Below, in pieces: positions 17,362-25,048 of a stretch of DNA of 64,000 nt; positions within the stretch are counted from its first letter, which is position 1, and the number at the start of each line of letters is the position of its first letter. The notes beneath the pieces are model-generated. The model did not search any database. It was given only the letters and a program-made list of their open reading frames with translations, and was not told the origin of the DNA. The position numbers were made by a program, and so were the translations under genes. Source of the stretch: Bacteroidetes bacterium UBA5697 (lineage in GTDB: Bacteria; Bacteroidota; Bacteroidia; B-17B0; Aurantibacillaceae); NCBI GenBank assembly GCA_002420145.1, contig DIHL01000031.1, positions 25,907 through 89,906 of the forward strand, in the 5' to 3' direction.

Positions 17362-17363
17362 AT

Positions 17364-18533
17364 ATGTTTACTGAAAACTCTATTATTGGCGTTGTTGGTT
17401 CTGGCGCTATGGGAAGCGGAATTGCTCAAGTAGCAGCCACTGCTGGTCATCCAACCATTGTTTACGATACAAACTCTGCGGCATTAGAAAAAGCAAAAAC
17501 TAATTTATCTAATTCATTAAAAAAACTAGTTGAAAAAGAAAAAATTTCTAGCGATAAAGCTCAATCCATTTTAGAATTAACGTCTTACTCTAGCTCTATT
17601 CAAGATTTTAAATCCTGTGATTTAATTATTGAAGCTATTGTTGAGAATATTGGTATTAAGCAATCTGTATTTAAAGAGTTAGAAAGCATTACATCTGATA
17701 CATGCGTATTAGCTTCAAATACGTCGTCATTATCCATCACATCCATTGCATCGGCTTGTAATAATCCCGAAAAAGTCATTGGGATTCATTTTTTCAATCC
17801 AGCTACCTTAATGCCTTTGGTTGAAATTATTCCTGGAGTAGCTACTGATATGGTTGTGGCTAACCACTGTCAAGCATTAATAAATAGCTGGGGCAAAGTA
17901 ACGGTGATGGCAAAAGATACTCCTGGTTTCATTGTCAATCGAGTGGCTCGTCCTTTTTACAGTGAGGCACTTCGTATTTATGACGAACAAATTACTGATA
18001 TGGCAACAATTGATTGGGCCATGAGAGAAGTTGGTGGTTTTAGAATGGGACCATTTGAGTTGATGGATTTAATTGGACATGATGTAAACTATGTGGTTAC
18101 GGAAACCGTATGGAAACAATTTTATTACGATCCTCGTTTTAAACCCTCTTTAACTCAAAAGCGTTTATTAGAAGCCAAATTTTTAGGGAAGAAAACCAAT
18201 AGAGGTTTTTATGATTATAGAGAAGGAGCCTCTTTACCTGAACCAAATAAAGATGAAGTTTTAGCAAAATATATTGTTAACCGAGTACTTTGCATGTTAA
18301 TTAATGAAGCTTGCGATACCAAATACTTAGGAATTGCCTCGGCTGCTGATATTGATTTGGCGATGACAAAGGGAGTCAATTATCCTAAAGGCTTATTAAA
18401 GTGGGCTGATGAAATAGGTATTGCTCATGTTTTAACTACTTTAAATGATTTATATAACGAATACCAAGAGGATAGATACCGTGCCTGCATATTACTTAAA
18501 CAAATGGTAAAGCAAGGCAAAAGCTTTTATTAA
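17364..18533 (+). CDS. 3-hydroxyacyl-CoA (3-hydroxybutyryl-CoA) dehydrogenase
   Basis: The enzyme interconverts 3-hydroxyacyl-CoA and 3-oxoacyl-CoA with NAD(H) in beta-oxidation or butyrate-type metabolism. The 389-residue protein has the NAD motif GVVGSGAMGSGIAQ (9-21), catalytic Ser and His in NTSSLSI and HFFNP (His142, Asn145), Glu153 in VEIIPG, the DTPGFIVNRV hinge, the first 3HCDH domain (about 185-280) and a second, partial 3HCDH domain (about 290-389). This makes it longer than the 280-residue Hbd enzymes but shorter than PaaH. Chain-length preference is not predictable. It probably shares an mRNA with the preceding surface protein. Confidence 0.9.
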   Translation: MFTENSIIGVVGSGAMGSGIAQVAATAGHPTIVYDTNSAALEKAKTNLSNSLKKLVEKEKISSDKAQSILELTSYSSSIQDFKSCDLIIEAIVENIGIKQSVFKELESITSDTCVLASNTSSLSITSIASACNNPEKVIGIHFFNPATLMPLVEIIPGVATDMVVANHCQALINSWGKVTVMAKDTPGFIVNRVARPFYSEALRIYDEQITDMATIDWAMREVGGFRMGPFELMDLIGHDVNYVVTETVWKQFYYDPRFKPSLTQKRLLEAKFLGKKTNRGFYDYREGASLPEPNKDEVLAKYIVNRVLCMLINEACDTKYLGIASAADIDLAMTKGVNYPKGLLKWADEIGIAHVLTTLNDLYNEYQEDRYRACILLKQMVKQGKSFY

Positions 18534-18566
18534 CTAGTTAATGTGCCAAACCAGTGAGTGTAACTG

Positions 18567-18598
18567 TTTGGTAATTAAATTTATAGTTGTTATATTTG
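18567..18598 (+). promoter_or_regulatory. Canonical Bacteroidota promoter for the 18620 lipoprotein
   Basis: TTTG (18567-18570), a 20-base spacer and TATATTTG (18591-18598) match the TTTG-N19-21-TAnnTTTG consensus. The ATG follows 21 bases after the -7 box. The -33 box overlaps an imperfect stem (CCAAACcAGT/ACTGTTTGG, 18547-18571) that may end the preceding transcript. Confidence 0.75.
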
Positions 18599-18619
18599 GA
18601 TATCAAAAACTCATTAAAA

Positions 18620-19189
18620 ATGAAAAAACTCATTTTATCAGCATTATCGGTATTAATATTAGGAAGTATTGTGTTTATTTCTTGTAAATCAAAAAATGAT
18701 AGCGATGCGATTGCTCCAACTTATAAAGATGAAGCGCAAGGCGGTACTGGAGGAAATCCAAACATTACTAATGTAACGACTACTGGTACAATTGCTACAA
18801 CATCTACTCAACAAAACTCAAGTATTGCTAATGTTGGTGATGCTACATGGTTTAGTTCTGGTTGCACAACTGGACAAACATGTTTAACTAACGTTAATAA
18901 CAGTACAGGAACAACTATTTCAATTTGTTTTTCTGCTCCTCCAACTGCTGGATCATACCAATTAGTTGGAAACAGTAGCTTATTAGGACCAGGTAAAGCA
19001 TTTATGACTGTTACCAATCCTCCTAGTCAAGACCCAGGTACTTCATGGTATTCTTGGGCTGGTGGTAATGTAAATGTTACATTAGGTACTCCTTCAGGAA
19101 TTACGGCAACATTCTCAAACATCCCATGTTATAAAGCACAAGGAACTTTTTATGCCGTTACGGTTTCTGGTTCTGTTGGTTGCTTATAA
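18620..19189 (+). CDS. Uncharacterised lipoprotein, Thr/Gly/Ser-rich
   Basis: From ATG 18620 the product has 189 residues with a lipoprotein signal ending in FISC (Cys22) followed by KSKND. An in-frame start further upstream (18587) lies inside the promoter and is rejected. The mature part is low in charge and rich in Gly, Thr, Ser, with four to five cysteines (SSGCTTGQTCLTN, SICFSAPP, IPCYKAQG, VGCL) that could form disulfides. It looks like a small beta-rich surface lipoprotein; no family was recognised. It has its own strong promoter and a terminator, so it is a single-gene unit. Confidence 0.75.
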   Translation: MKKLILSALSVLILGSIVFISCKSKNDSDAIAPTYKDEAQGGTGGNPNITNVTTTGTIATTSTQQNSSIANVGDATWFSSGCTTGQTCLTNVNNSTGTTISICFSAPPTAGSYQLVGNSSLLGPGKAFMTVTNPPSQDPGTSWYSWAGGNVNVTLGTPSGITATFSNIPCYKAQGTFYAVTVSGSVGCL

Positions 19190-19211
19190 TCTTAAAGAAT
19201 ATTAATTTTAA

Positions 19212-19240
19212 GGCTCTGCAACCATGCAGAGCCTTTTTTA
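19212..19240 (+). terminator. Rho-independent terminator of the 18620 lipoprotein
   Basis: GGCTCTGCA (19212-19220), loop ACCA, TGCAGAGCC (19225-19233) and a run of six T form an excellent terminator 22 bases after the stop. Confidence 0.92.
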
Positions 19241-19297
19241 TTTACGGAAACTATCAATCACATAATTACCCGATTAAAAAAATCTTATACTTTAGAT

Positions 19298-20695
19298 GTG
19301 AGGGCCCTATCCATTATGAGAATTGGAGTAGGCTTAATCTTATTACTTGATTTAGGTATTCGTTCCCTATCTATTAAAGCTTTTTTTACAGATGAAGGAG
19401 TTCTGCCAATCAGTGTTTTAAAACAATACAATTGGAGCGCTAATTATTTTTCTTTTCATACGATTAGTGGTGATTTATGGTGGCAGATTGTATTATTTAT
19501 AATTAATGCTTTATGCATCGTTTTATTAATTGTTGGTTACAGAACTCGCTTATTTACATTTATCTGTTGGGCATTTTTAACCTCGCTTCAAAATCGTAAT
19601 CCTTTTATCGTGCAAGGTGGCGATGATTTATTACGCATCCTTTTATTTTGGGCCATATTTTTACCTTGGGGAGAACGTTACTCCATTCAAAAAAAATCAC
19701 ACTATCCCACGCACTATTTTTCGATAGCCAATGTTGGCTACATGCTCCTTCCCTGCTCTATCTTCTTTTTTTCGGCGCTATTAAAAACTTCTCCCGAATG
19801 GCGTTCTGAAGGAACTGCTTTATACTATGCTTTAAGTTTGGATCAAATTAGATTACCATTCGGCACTTTCATTTATCAATATCCTAGTTTATTAAAAGCC
19901 CTCACCTTTATTGTTTTTTATATCGAATTATTAGCGCCCATTTTAATTATACTTCCATTTGTATCCAACAAAATCAGAATTTTTGGAATCATCTGCTATG
20001 TTGGATTATTTATTGGCATTGCTAGTACCCTTTATGTTGGCTTGTTTTATAGTATTGGTATTGTATCTCTTATTGGACTTTTTCCATCATCTTGGATGGA
20101 CTGGTTTGAATTTAAACTCTACAAAAACAAAATAGAGATAGTACTTTCTGAATCAGAAAATACTAAACCATCTTTTATTTACAATTCATTCATATTTATC
20201 AAAAATTATTTCATTGTTGGTATTATCTTATTTTGTTTAATGATGAATTTAGGAAGCGTCAAAGAATTTCCGTATGCCTTAGATTCTAACATAGTAACCT
20301 ATGGCAAAGTATTACGATTAGAACAAAACTGGGGAATGTTTTCGCCTCACATTTTAAAAGATGATGGTTGGTTTGTGTATAGTGGTTTTAATCAAAAGCA
20401 TCAATACATTGATATTAAACATCACAAAGACAAAGTTTCTTTTGAAAAACCAAACCCCGTAGTTTGTGAATTTGAAAGTGACAGGTGGCGTAAATTTCAA
20501 GAAAACTATACCTTTAACAATAACAATTACATGAGACCTTTTTATTGTAAATATTTAATCAATAAATGGAACAATGAAAATCCTAATAATAAAATTAGCG
20601 ACCTAACCATTTTTTTCATGAAAGAAACAAGCTTACCTGATTACAAAACAAAAGCTGTTGAAAAAATTGCCGTCTGTAATTGTCAAGATAAATAA
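19298..20695 (+). CDS. HTTM-domain (vitamin K-dependent gamma-carboxylase-like) membrane protein
   Basis: The 465-residue protein starts with an HTTM-type module: MRALSIMRIGVGLILLLDLG, an exported YFSFH loop, and further helices containing TSLQNRNPFIVQGGDDLLRILLFW (the conserved NRN...GGD...R signature). About ten membrane helices extend to residue 330, then a soluble C-terminal domain of about 130 residues with NWGMFSPHILKDDGWFVY. HTTM proteins are related to gamma-glutamyl carboxylase but most bacterial members have no known substrate. The GTG at 19298 is taken as start; ATG 19316 would remove six residues. The next methyltransferase gene begins 3 bases after the stop. Confidence 0.8.
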   Translation: MRALSIMRIGVGLILLLDLGIRSLSIKAFFTDEGVLPISVLKQYNWSANYFSFHTISGDLWWQIVLFIINALCIVLLIVGYRTRLFTFICWAFLTSLQNRNPFIVQGGDDLLRILLFWAIFLPWGERYSIQKKSHYPTHYFSIANVGYMLLPCSIFFFSALLKTSPEWRSEGTALYYALSLDQIRLPFGTFIYQYPSLLKALTFIVFYIELLAPILIILPFVSNKIRIFGIICYVGLFIGIASTLYVGLFYSIGIVSLIGLFPSSWMDWFEFKLYKNKIEIVLSESENTKPSFIYNSFIFIKNYFIVGIILFCLMMNLGSVKEFPYALDSNIVTYGKVLRLEQNWGMFSPHILKDDGWFVYSGFNQKHQYIDIKHHKDKVSFEKPNPVVCEFESDRWRKFQENYTFNNNNYMRPFYCKYLINKWNNENPNNKISDLTIFFMKETSLPDYKTKAVEKIAVCNCQDK

Positions 20696-20698
20696 ATA

Positions 20699-21484
20699 AT
20701 GAGTTTAAAAACTGTTTTAAAATATATCAATTATCGATTAACGGCTTATACTGAGCATGATTTGCATTCGCCGTTTTTGTATGATTTTTATGAGGAATTA
20801 ATCAATAACAAACTTCCATTTGGTGATTTTGAAGAGCTTAATAACATTAGAAAACAATTACTATCAAACAACACAACGCTTGAAATTACAGATTTTGGCG
20901 CAGGATCAAAAAGATTACATTCCAATAAGCGTCAAATAAATCAAATTGTAAAACGTGGCATTGCACAAAAAAAACAAGCTGAATTTTTGTATCGCTTAAT
21001 TAATAAATTTGCACCAAATACCATGATTGAACTTGGCACCTCTATAGGATTAACAAGTTTATATTTAGCGAAAGCTTCTCCAAAATCAACAGTATATACA
21101 ATCGAAGGCTGTCCAAATTTATTTCAATTTTCAAAAAAATTATTTCAAGAACAAGGCATTAAAAACATACAAAGTATGAATGGTAATTTTAATACAGAAT
21201 TACCAAAACTATTATCTCAAATCAATTCATTGGATTTTGTTTACATAGATGGGAACCATGCCTATGAACCAACCATGAACTATTTTAAAATGGCTCTTGA
21301 GAAAAAAAACTCAAACTCTATTTTTGTATTTGATGATATTTATTGGAGTGATGGCATGCAACAAGCATGGAAAGAAATTTGCGAGCACCCTGAAGTAAGA
21401 GTAAGCTTAGATTTATTTTATTTTGGTATCGTATTTTTTAGAACAGAAAATAAAAACAAAGAACACTTTGTATTAAAATTTTAG
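20699..21484 (+). CDS. Class I SAM-dependent methyltransferase (O-methyltransferase-like)
   Basis: The 261-residue protein has motif I MIELGTSIGLTSLYLA (109-124), a motif II acid in VYTIEGCPN (135) and the DFVYIDGNHAYEPT segment seen in the caffeoyl-CoA/catechol O-methyltransferase-like group (Methyltransf_24). Substrate is unknown. It is 3 bases downstream of the HTTM gene, so the two probably work together, and it overlaps the convergent methyltransferase gene by 4 bases at its 3' end. Confidence 0.85.
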   Translation: MSLKTVLKYINYRLTAYTEHDLHSPFLYDFYEELINNKLPFGDFEELNNIRKQLLSNNTTLEITDFGAGSKRLHSNKRQINQIVKRGIAQKKQAEFLYRLINKFAPNTMIELGTSIGLTSLYLAKASPKSTVYTIEGCPNLFQFSKKLFQEQGIKNIQSMNGNFNTELPKLLSQINSLDFVYIDGNHAYEPTMNYFKMALEKKNSNSIFVFDDIYWSDGMQQAWKEICEHPEVRVSLDLFYFGIVFFRTENKNKEHFVLKF

Positions 21485-22113
21485 GATAATTGAGCTATTA
21501 AAATCAAATCTACTGTTTTGGTTTTGTCTGCTGCATCATAAATTTTTCTTTGCAAATCAATCATTTTAAATCCACTAGCCTTTAATGCATCTATTAAATA
21601 ATCTGCCTGATGATAATGCATAAATATTTCATCTCCTGTACTTCCTTTTTTAAAACCAGACTTAGAGTAATCATCTTCCATTGTACTCATATAAATAATA
21701 CCCTGAGAATTAAGTATCAACGCTACATCTTTAATTAATTGCTCTGTTTCTTCTTTCGACAAGTAAGGCAAAATAAACCCACACATAATCGCATCATACC
21801 TTTTATTTAAGCTTTTTATATCTCTACTATCTAATAATTGAAATGTAGCTGAAGGATTATTCAACTTTGCTAATTCAATCATATTAGGTGCTAAATCGGT
21901 TCCCAATATTTTAAAATCTGGGCGTCTATCTAGTAAATACTTAGTAATATTTCCTGGACCGCAGGCTAATTCTAAAATCTCTGCCTCCTTCTTTTGTATA
22001 TAACTACAAAATATATCAAATGAATCGTGGTACATCGAAACATCCATGAATTTAGTTTGATATAAACTAGCGTTTTTATCAAATACATTAACAGCTATTT
22101 TAGTTTTATCCAT
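21481..22113 (-). CDS. Class I SAM-dependent methyltransferase
   Basis: The 210-residue protein has a typical Methyltransf_25/11 core: motif I ILELACGPGN (47-56), Asp74 in ILGTDLAPNM binding the SAM ribose, and YDAIMCGFILPYLSKEE for motif IV. It is full length for a small-molecule methyltransferase but the substrate cannot be read. The ATG at 22113 is preferred to the TTG one codon upstream. Its 3' end overlaps the convergent methyltransferase gene by 4 bases; the two proteins are not close relatives. Confidence 0.85.
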   Translation of the reverse strand: MDKTKIAVNVFDKNASLYQTKFMDVSMYHDSFDIFCSYIQKKEAEILELACGPGNITKYLLDRRPDFKILGTDLAPNMIELAKLNNPSATFQLLDSRDIKSLNKRYDAIMCGFILPYLSKEETEQLIKDVALILNSQGIIYMSTMEDDYSKSGFKKGSTGDEIFMHYHQADYLIDALKASGFKMIDLQRKIYDAADKTKTVDLILIAQLS

Positions 22114-22202
22114 CAATTATTACAAAGTTAAAACTTTATGAATACTGAAAACACATGCAACAAAAAAACGTTAAATCCGATAAGCAATTCAATGCATTTT
22201 TT

Positions 22203-22210
22203 TAAATTTG
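22203..22210 (+). promoter_or_regulatory. Probable -7 box of the parvulin gene
   Basis: TAAATTTG lies 14 bases before the ATG at 22225, giving a very short leader. No -33 TTTG is evident. Confidence 0.45.
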
Positions 22211-22224
22211 TGTAAAGCTTAACC

Positions 22225-22608
22225 ATGAAAACATTACTCTTATTAATCATACTGTCCTTTACAGTTATATCATTTCATTCTTTTAACAAAGCTGAAACAA
22301 TTATCCTTGTAAAAAAAGACGCAAAGAAGTTGGCTGAATATTATCGTCAACGTGCTTTAAGAGGAGAAAGTGTTTCTTCATTAGCTAAATTATATAGCGA
22401 AGACCCCGGCTCCGCTCAGAACGGAGGACAATATGATAACATTACAAAAGGCATGTTTGTTCCTGAATTTGAAAAAGTTGCTTTTAGTTTAAAGCCAGGA
22501 GAGATATCAGAAGTGTTTGAAACGCAATTTGGATTTCATTTTATTCAACTGATTTCTCGCAAAGGAGATGTTTTAAGTTTAAGGCATTTATTAATTACCA
22601 GAGACTAG
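22225..22608 (+). CDS. Small exported parvulin-type peptidyl-prolyl isomerase
   Basis: The 127-residue protein has an N-terminal signal or anchor (about 1-22) and one PpiC/rotamase domain (about 28-115) with the conserved LYSEDPGSAQNGGQY, MVPEFE-like MFVPEFEKVAFSL, PGEIS and FGFHFIQL motifs. It should assist folding of exported proteins in the periplasm. The last residues, LRHLLITRD, look like the first strand of a second parvulin domain, as if the protein were a shortened form of a two-domain SurA/PrsA-like chaperone. The stop codon is followed directly by a terminator, so it is not a recent frameshift that can be seen here. Confidence 0.88.
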   Translation: MKTLLLLIILSFTVISFHSFNKAETIILVKKDAKKLAEYYRQRALRGESVSSLAKLYSEDPGSAQNGGQYDNITKGMFVPEFEKVAFSLKPGEISEVFETQFGFHFIQLISRKGDVLSLRHLLITRD

Positions 22609-22617
22609 TGTAAATAA

Positions 22618-22645
22618 AAAAAGCGAACTTGAAGTTCGCTTTTAA
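22618..22645. terminator. Bidirectional terminator between the parvulin and cold-shock genes
   Basis: AAGCGAACTT (22621-22630) and AAGTTCGCTT (22632-22641) form a perfect stem with A-rich and T-rich flanks. It serves both convergent genes. Confidence 0.85.
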
Positions 22646-22662
22646 TTTCATTTTTAACTTTA

Positions 22663-22851
22663 TTAAACTCTTGTTACGTTTACCGCATTAAGACCTTTTT
22701 TACCATCTTGTACATCGTATGTTACTTCGTCGTGTTCTTGAATTTCATGTACTAATCCAGATGCGTGAACAAATACTTCTTGTCCGTTATCACCTTTAAT
22801 AAATCCGAAGCCTTTTGCGTCGTTAAAAAATTTCACTGTTCCTTTATTCAT
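22663..22851 (-). CDS. cspA: Cold-shock domain protein (CspA family)
   Basis: The 62-residue OB-fold protein from ATG 22851 starts MNKGTVKFF and has RNP1 KGFGFI and RNP2 EVFVHAS, the nucleic-acid-binding motifs of Csp RNA chaperones. An in-frame ATG at 22878 would add nine Lys/Gln residues not found in the family, so the shorter start is used. The A/C-rich leader contains a hairpin at 22870-22888. Whether it is cold induced or constitutive cannot be told. Confidence 0.95.
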   Translation of the reverse strand: MNKGTVKFFNDAKGFGFIKGDNGQEVFVHASGLVHEIQEHDEVTYDVQDGKKGLNAVNVTRV

Positions 22852-23194
22852 TTGTTGTTTTTGTTTTGTGCTTACCAATGTGGCAAGCGGGTTTATTTAT
22901 TTGTTTGTATATTGTAATTTGTTTTGTGGGAATACTTCCATTTCAATTATCAATGCGTGGTTAGCAATAAATAAGGTATTAATTTGAAACGGCATTCATT
23001 TTATTTAAGTTATACAATTAGTATTAAAGCCCAATAGGCGATAAAACCTTAATTTCAATAAGAAAATGTATAAAAAATAATGAATTGCAATTAGAGCTTA
23101 CAAACCAGATTGTGATACAATCTTCAAAAGAAGTTGTGTAAAGGTAATCAAATTAATTGAATAACCTAATTATATTGTATAATCATAAATTGCT
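22852..23194 (-). promoter_or_regulatory. 343-base non-coding stretch, likely long 5' region of the cold-shock gene
   Basis: No convincing open frame is present on either strand. Close to the gene the minus strand is an AAACA-rich leader with a hairpin formed by GCTTGCCA and TGGTAAGC (22870-22888, one G-U pair, 3-base loop). Farther away the sequence is AT-rich without a full TAnnTTTG/TTTG promoter that I can defend. Long structured leaders are typical of cold-shock genes. Confidence 0.4.
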
Positions 23195-23614
23195 TTATGA
23201 AACTTTATTTTTAGTTGCTAGTTTCCCAGCTATAAAAGCCATAGGAATATAGGCTCCAATCAAATCAACCAATATAAACCACATAGGTGCCGGAATCATG
23301 GTTGCTGCCATGATGCCACCTAACAAATTCCATGCTCCAACTCCTAATGCAAAACGCATGTGATGTTTGGTAGATATTTTAGCTGCAATAAAGGATCCTA
23401 ATAATGTACCTAAAGCATGAGCTAAAAATGGCATTATAAAATGTTTTGGTTCAAATAAATGAATTCCAGCTTGTAAGCCTTCTGCTGTGGTTACATCAAC
23501 TCCTTCAGGAGGAGGAATGATGGAACCACTGATCATAATAATCCCCATGTTTAAAACACCACCGGCGATAACGCCAACCAACACTGCTAAAATATTTTTG
23601 ACTGTATGATTCAT
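23195..23614 (-). CDS. Conserved four-TM membrane protein, function unknown
   Basis: The 139-residue protein has four hydrophobic helices (about 7-28, 57-80, 86-106 and 110-130) with a periplasmic or cytoplasmic loop containing IPPPEGVDVTTAEGLQ. Gly/Ala-rich helices with LAHALGTLLGSFIAAKI are typical of small Bacteroidota membrane proteins of unknown role. No known domain was recognised. It lies downstream of the 23724-24257 lipoprotein on the same strand but is separated from it by a terminator. Confidence 0.75.
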   Translation of the reverse strand: MNHTVKNILAVLVGVIAGGVLNMGIIMISGSIIPPPEGVDVTTAEGLQAGIHLFEPKHFIMPFLAHALGTLLGSFIAAKISTKHHMRFALGVGAWNLLGGIMAATMIPAPMWFILVDLIGAYIPMAFIAGKLATKNKVS

Positions 23615-23657
23615 GATTTTATATTTTAATTAAATATACATTTTTCTGATAAAAAAC

Positions 23658-23692
23658 GAAAGCCCCTTTTACAAATAGTAAAAGGGGCTTTT
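23658..23692 (-). terminator. Rho-independent terminator of the 23724-24257 lipoprotein
   Basis: AAAGCCCCTTTTAC and GTAAAAGGGGCTTT pair across a 5-base loop, 32 bases after the minus-strand stop. Confidence 0.85.
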
Positions 23693-23723
23693 AATATATA
23701 CCAATCTATACAGCACTATACAA

Positions 23724-24257
23724 TTAATACCCGCTTGGTTTATTTAACTCACCTGTCGTTTTTTGTTGTTCGCTTTTTGCTATTTCATTCTTCACTTCTT
23801 CATCCGTTAAAAACTGAAGATCACTCATCATTGCACTGGCATTGCCACCACTAACATAACGTAGCCCAGCCCATACATAATCTTTAAATTGTACCAATTG
23901 AATCACTATCACCACTTCTTTTTGCTGAGTACGTGGGTTAGTAAAGTAAGCCAATTTTGGCAAAGTCATTTTATACGGCTCCACATCTTTTAGTTCGGGC
24001 TTCACTTCCTTATCGATATACAATAAAGAGGTTCCATTTTGCGCTTCTTCGTAAGTGGGCATTCTGCCATTTACTACTGGAACCTTTTGCCAATCTTTTA
24101 ATTCAATTCTTGGGAAAGCCAAATTATCTGGACAATCCCATGCCATAAAACTATGAGCATAATTCATTGGTGAATCATAGGTTTCTTTAGGAGTTTCGCC
24201 ACAAGAATTTAAACATAGTGCTGTTGCACACACAAAAATAGAAGTCAATAATTTCAT
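23724..24257 (-). CDS. Uncharacterised lipoprotein
   Basis: A 177-residue protein with a lipobox LCLNSC (Cys19) followed by GETPKE. The mature part is soluble and mixed alpha/beta, with YAHSFMAWDCPDN, MPTYEEAQNGTS and VWAGLRYVSGG segments and a Lys/Glu/Gln-rich C-terminus. No family was recognised. It is divergent from the copper-storage gene; the 177-base spacer carries an inverted repeat (AAAATACTC 24284-24292 and GAGTATTTT 24324-24332) and the GTGAAT element described separately. Confidence 0.75.
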   Translation of the reverse strand: MKLLTSIFVCATALCLNSCGETPKETYDSPMNYAHSFMAWDCPDNLAFPRIELKDWQKVPVVNGRMPTYEEAQNGTSLLYIDKEVKPELKDVEPYKMTLPKLAYFTNPRTQQKEVVIVIQLVQFKDYVWAGLRYVSGGNASAMMSDLQFLTDEEVKNEIAKSEQQKTTGELNKPSGY

Positions 24258-24337
24258 GATATTTTTTTATATGATGAAGATAGAAAATACTCACATCCCA
24301 ATTTGATAACGAGGTATTATTTAGAGTATTTTAACAT

Positions 24338-24400
24338 GTGAATCTTACAACTATTTATACATCAAATATAATTTCTCTGAAAACAATTAGCGCACATTTG
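24338..24400 (+). promoter_or_regulatory. Activator-type promoter of the copper-storage gene (site C)
   Basis: TAACATGTGAATCTTACAAC contains GTGAAT at 24338-24343; CACATTTG at 24393-24400 is a near match to the -7 box, 35 bases before the ATG at 24435. The two elements are 55 bases apart, as in front of katA and the DUF4142 gene. There is no -33 TTTG. Confidence 0.6.
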
Positions 24401-24434
24401 TATCTAATTATTTATAAACCTTAACAATAATAAA

Positions 24435-24845
24435 ATGAAAAAAATTATCTTAGCCTTTGCCATAATTGGTTTTGTAACCATGGCAGCAACTACAACAGCA
24501 AAAAAAACGAATAAAACAAAACTTACAATAGAAGAAAAACACAAAGCTTGTATTGATGCTTGCAATAAATGTATTGCTTCTTGTAAAAAAGTAGAAGCTA
24601 TGCATTCAAAAAAAGATAATGCACAAATGGCTAAATGTATTGAACTTTGTAAAGCATGTATTGTTGATTGTACGGCTGCCGTTAAATTAATGAAGGCTGA
24701 TAGCCCAAAAGCAAAAGCCATGTGTTTAACCTGTGCTAAAACTTGCGAGGCTTGCGCTATCGAATGTGATAAACAAAATTCGGAAACCGCTAAAATCTGT
24801 GCAACCGATTGCCGACAAGCGGCAAAGATGTGTCATGAAATGTAA
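24435..24845 (+). CDS. Exported four-helix-bundle copper-binding protein (Csp1/DUF326 type)
   Basis: A 136-residue protein with a signal peptide (about 1-22) and a helical mature part with 16 cysteines arranged in CxxxC and CxxCxxxC patterns (CIDACNKCIASC, CIELCKACIVDC, CLTCAKTCEACAIEC, CATDCRQAAKMC). This is the layout of Csp copper-storage proteins, in which cysteines line the core of a four-helix bundle and hold many Cu(I) ions. The signal sequence is not twin-arginine. It likely protects the periplasm from copper. It shares its promoter architecture with the adjacent catalase and DUF4142 genes, which hints at a joint stress response. Confidence 0.88.
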   Translation: MKKIILAFAIIGFVTMAATTTAKKTNKTKLTIEEKHKACIDACNKCIASCKKVEAMHSKKDNAQMAKCIELCKACIVDCTAAVKLMKADSPKAKAMCLTCAKTCEACAIECDKQNSETAKICATDCRQAAKMCHEM

Positions 24846-24865
24846 TACACTACATTTTCAATAAG

Positions 24866-24900
24866 AAACCCTCACTACAGTATGTAGTGAGGGTTTTGTT
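24866..24900 (+). terminator. Rho-independent terminator of the copper-storage gene
   Basis: AAACCCTCACTACA (24866-24879) pairs perfectly with TGTAGTGAGGGTTT (24883-24896) around a 3-base loop, followed by T-rich sequence. Confidence 0.92.
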
Positions 24901-24953
24901 TTATATAGATGATTTATATAAATTATGTTGCTATTTCATAAACATACATAACC

Positions 24954-25016
24954 GTGAATGATATAACATTCCCAAAAGCTTATGTAATAACAATGGTTTA
25001 AACAAGTCCATATTTG
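24954..25016 (+). promoter_or_regulatory. Activator-type promoter of katA (site A)
   Basis: ATAACCGTGAATGATATAAC contains GTGAAT at 24954-24959; CATATTTG at 25009-25016 is the -7-like box, 33 bases before the katA ATG. Spacing between elements is 55 bases. The -33 region lacks TTTG, consistent with dependence on an activator bound near -60. Confidence 0.65.
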
Positions 25017-25048
25017 CTATTATAAAACATCCTTATAAAAAGCCAATC

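Noticed and set aside
22852..22878. Cold-shock protein start at ATG 22878
   Set aside because: It would add VSTKQKQQ-type residues not present in the family; the shorter ATG at 22851 gives MNKGTVKFF.
24338..24400. ECF sigma-factor promoter read directly from GTGAAT...TAAC
   Set aside because: The GTGAAT element is about 95-101 bases before each start codon and 55 bases from a TTTG-type box, a spacing that fits an activator site better than a -35 element.
24404..24721. Minus-strand frame antisense to the copper-storage gene (Cys/Phe-rich)
   Set aside because: It mirrors the cysteine-rich helical gene on the plus strand, which has signal peptide, promoter and terminator; no independent evidence supports a protein on the other strand.
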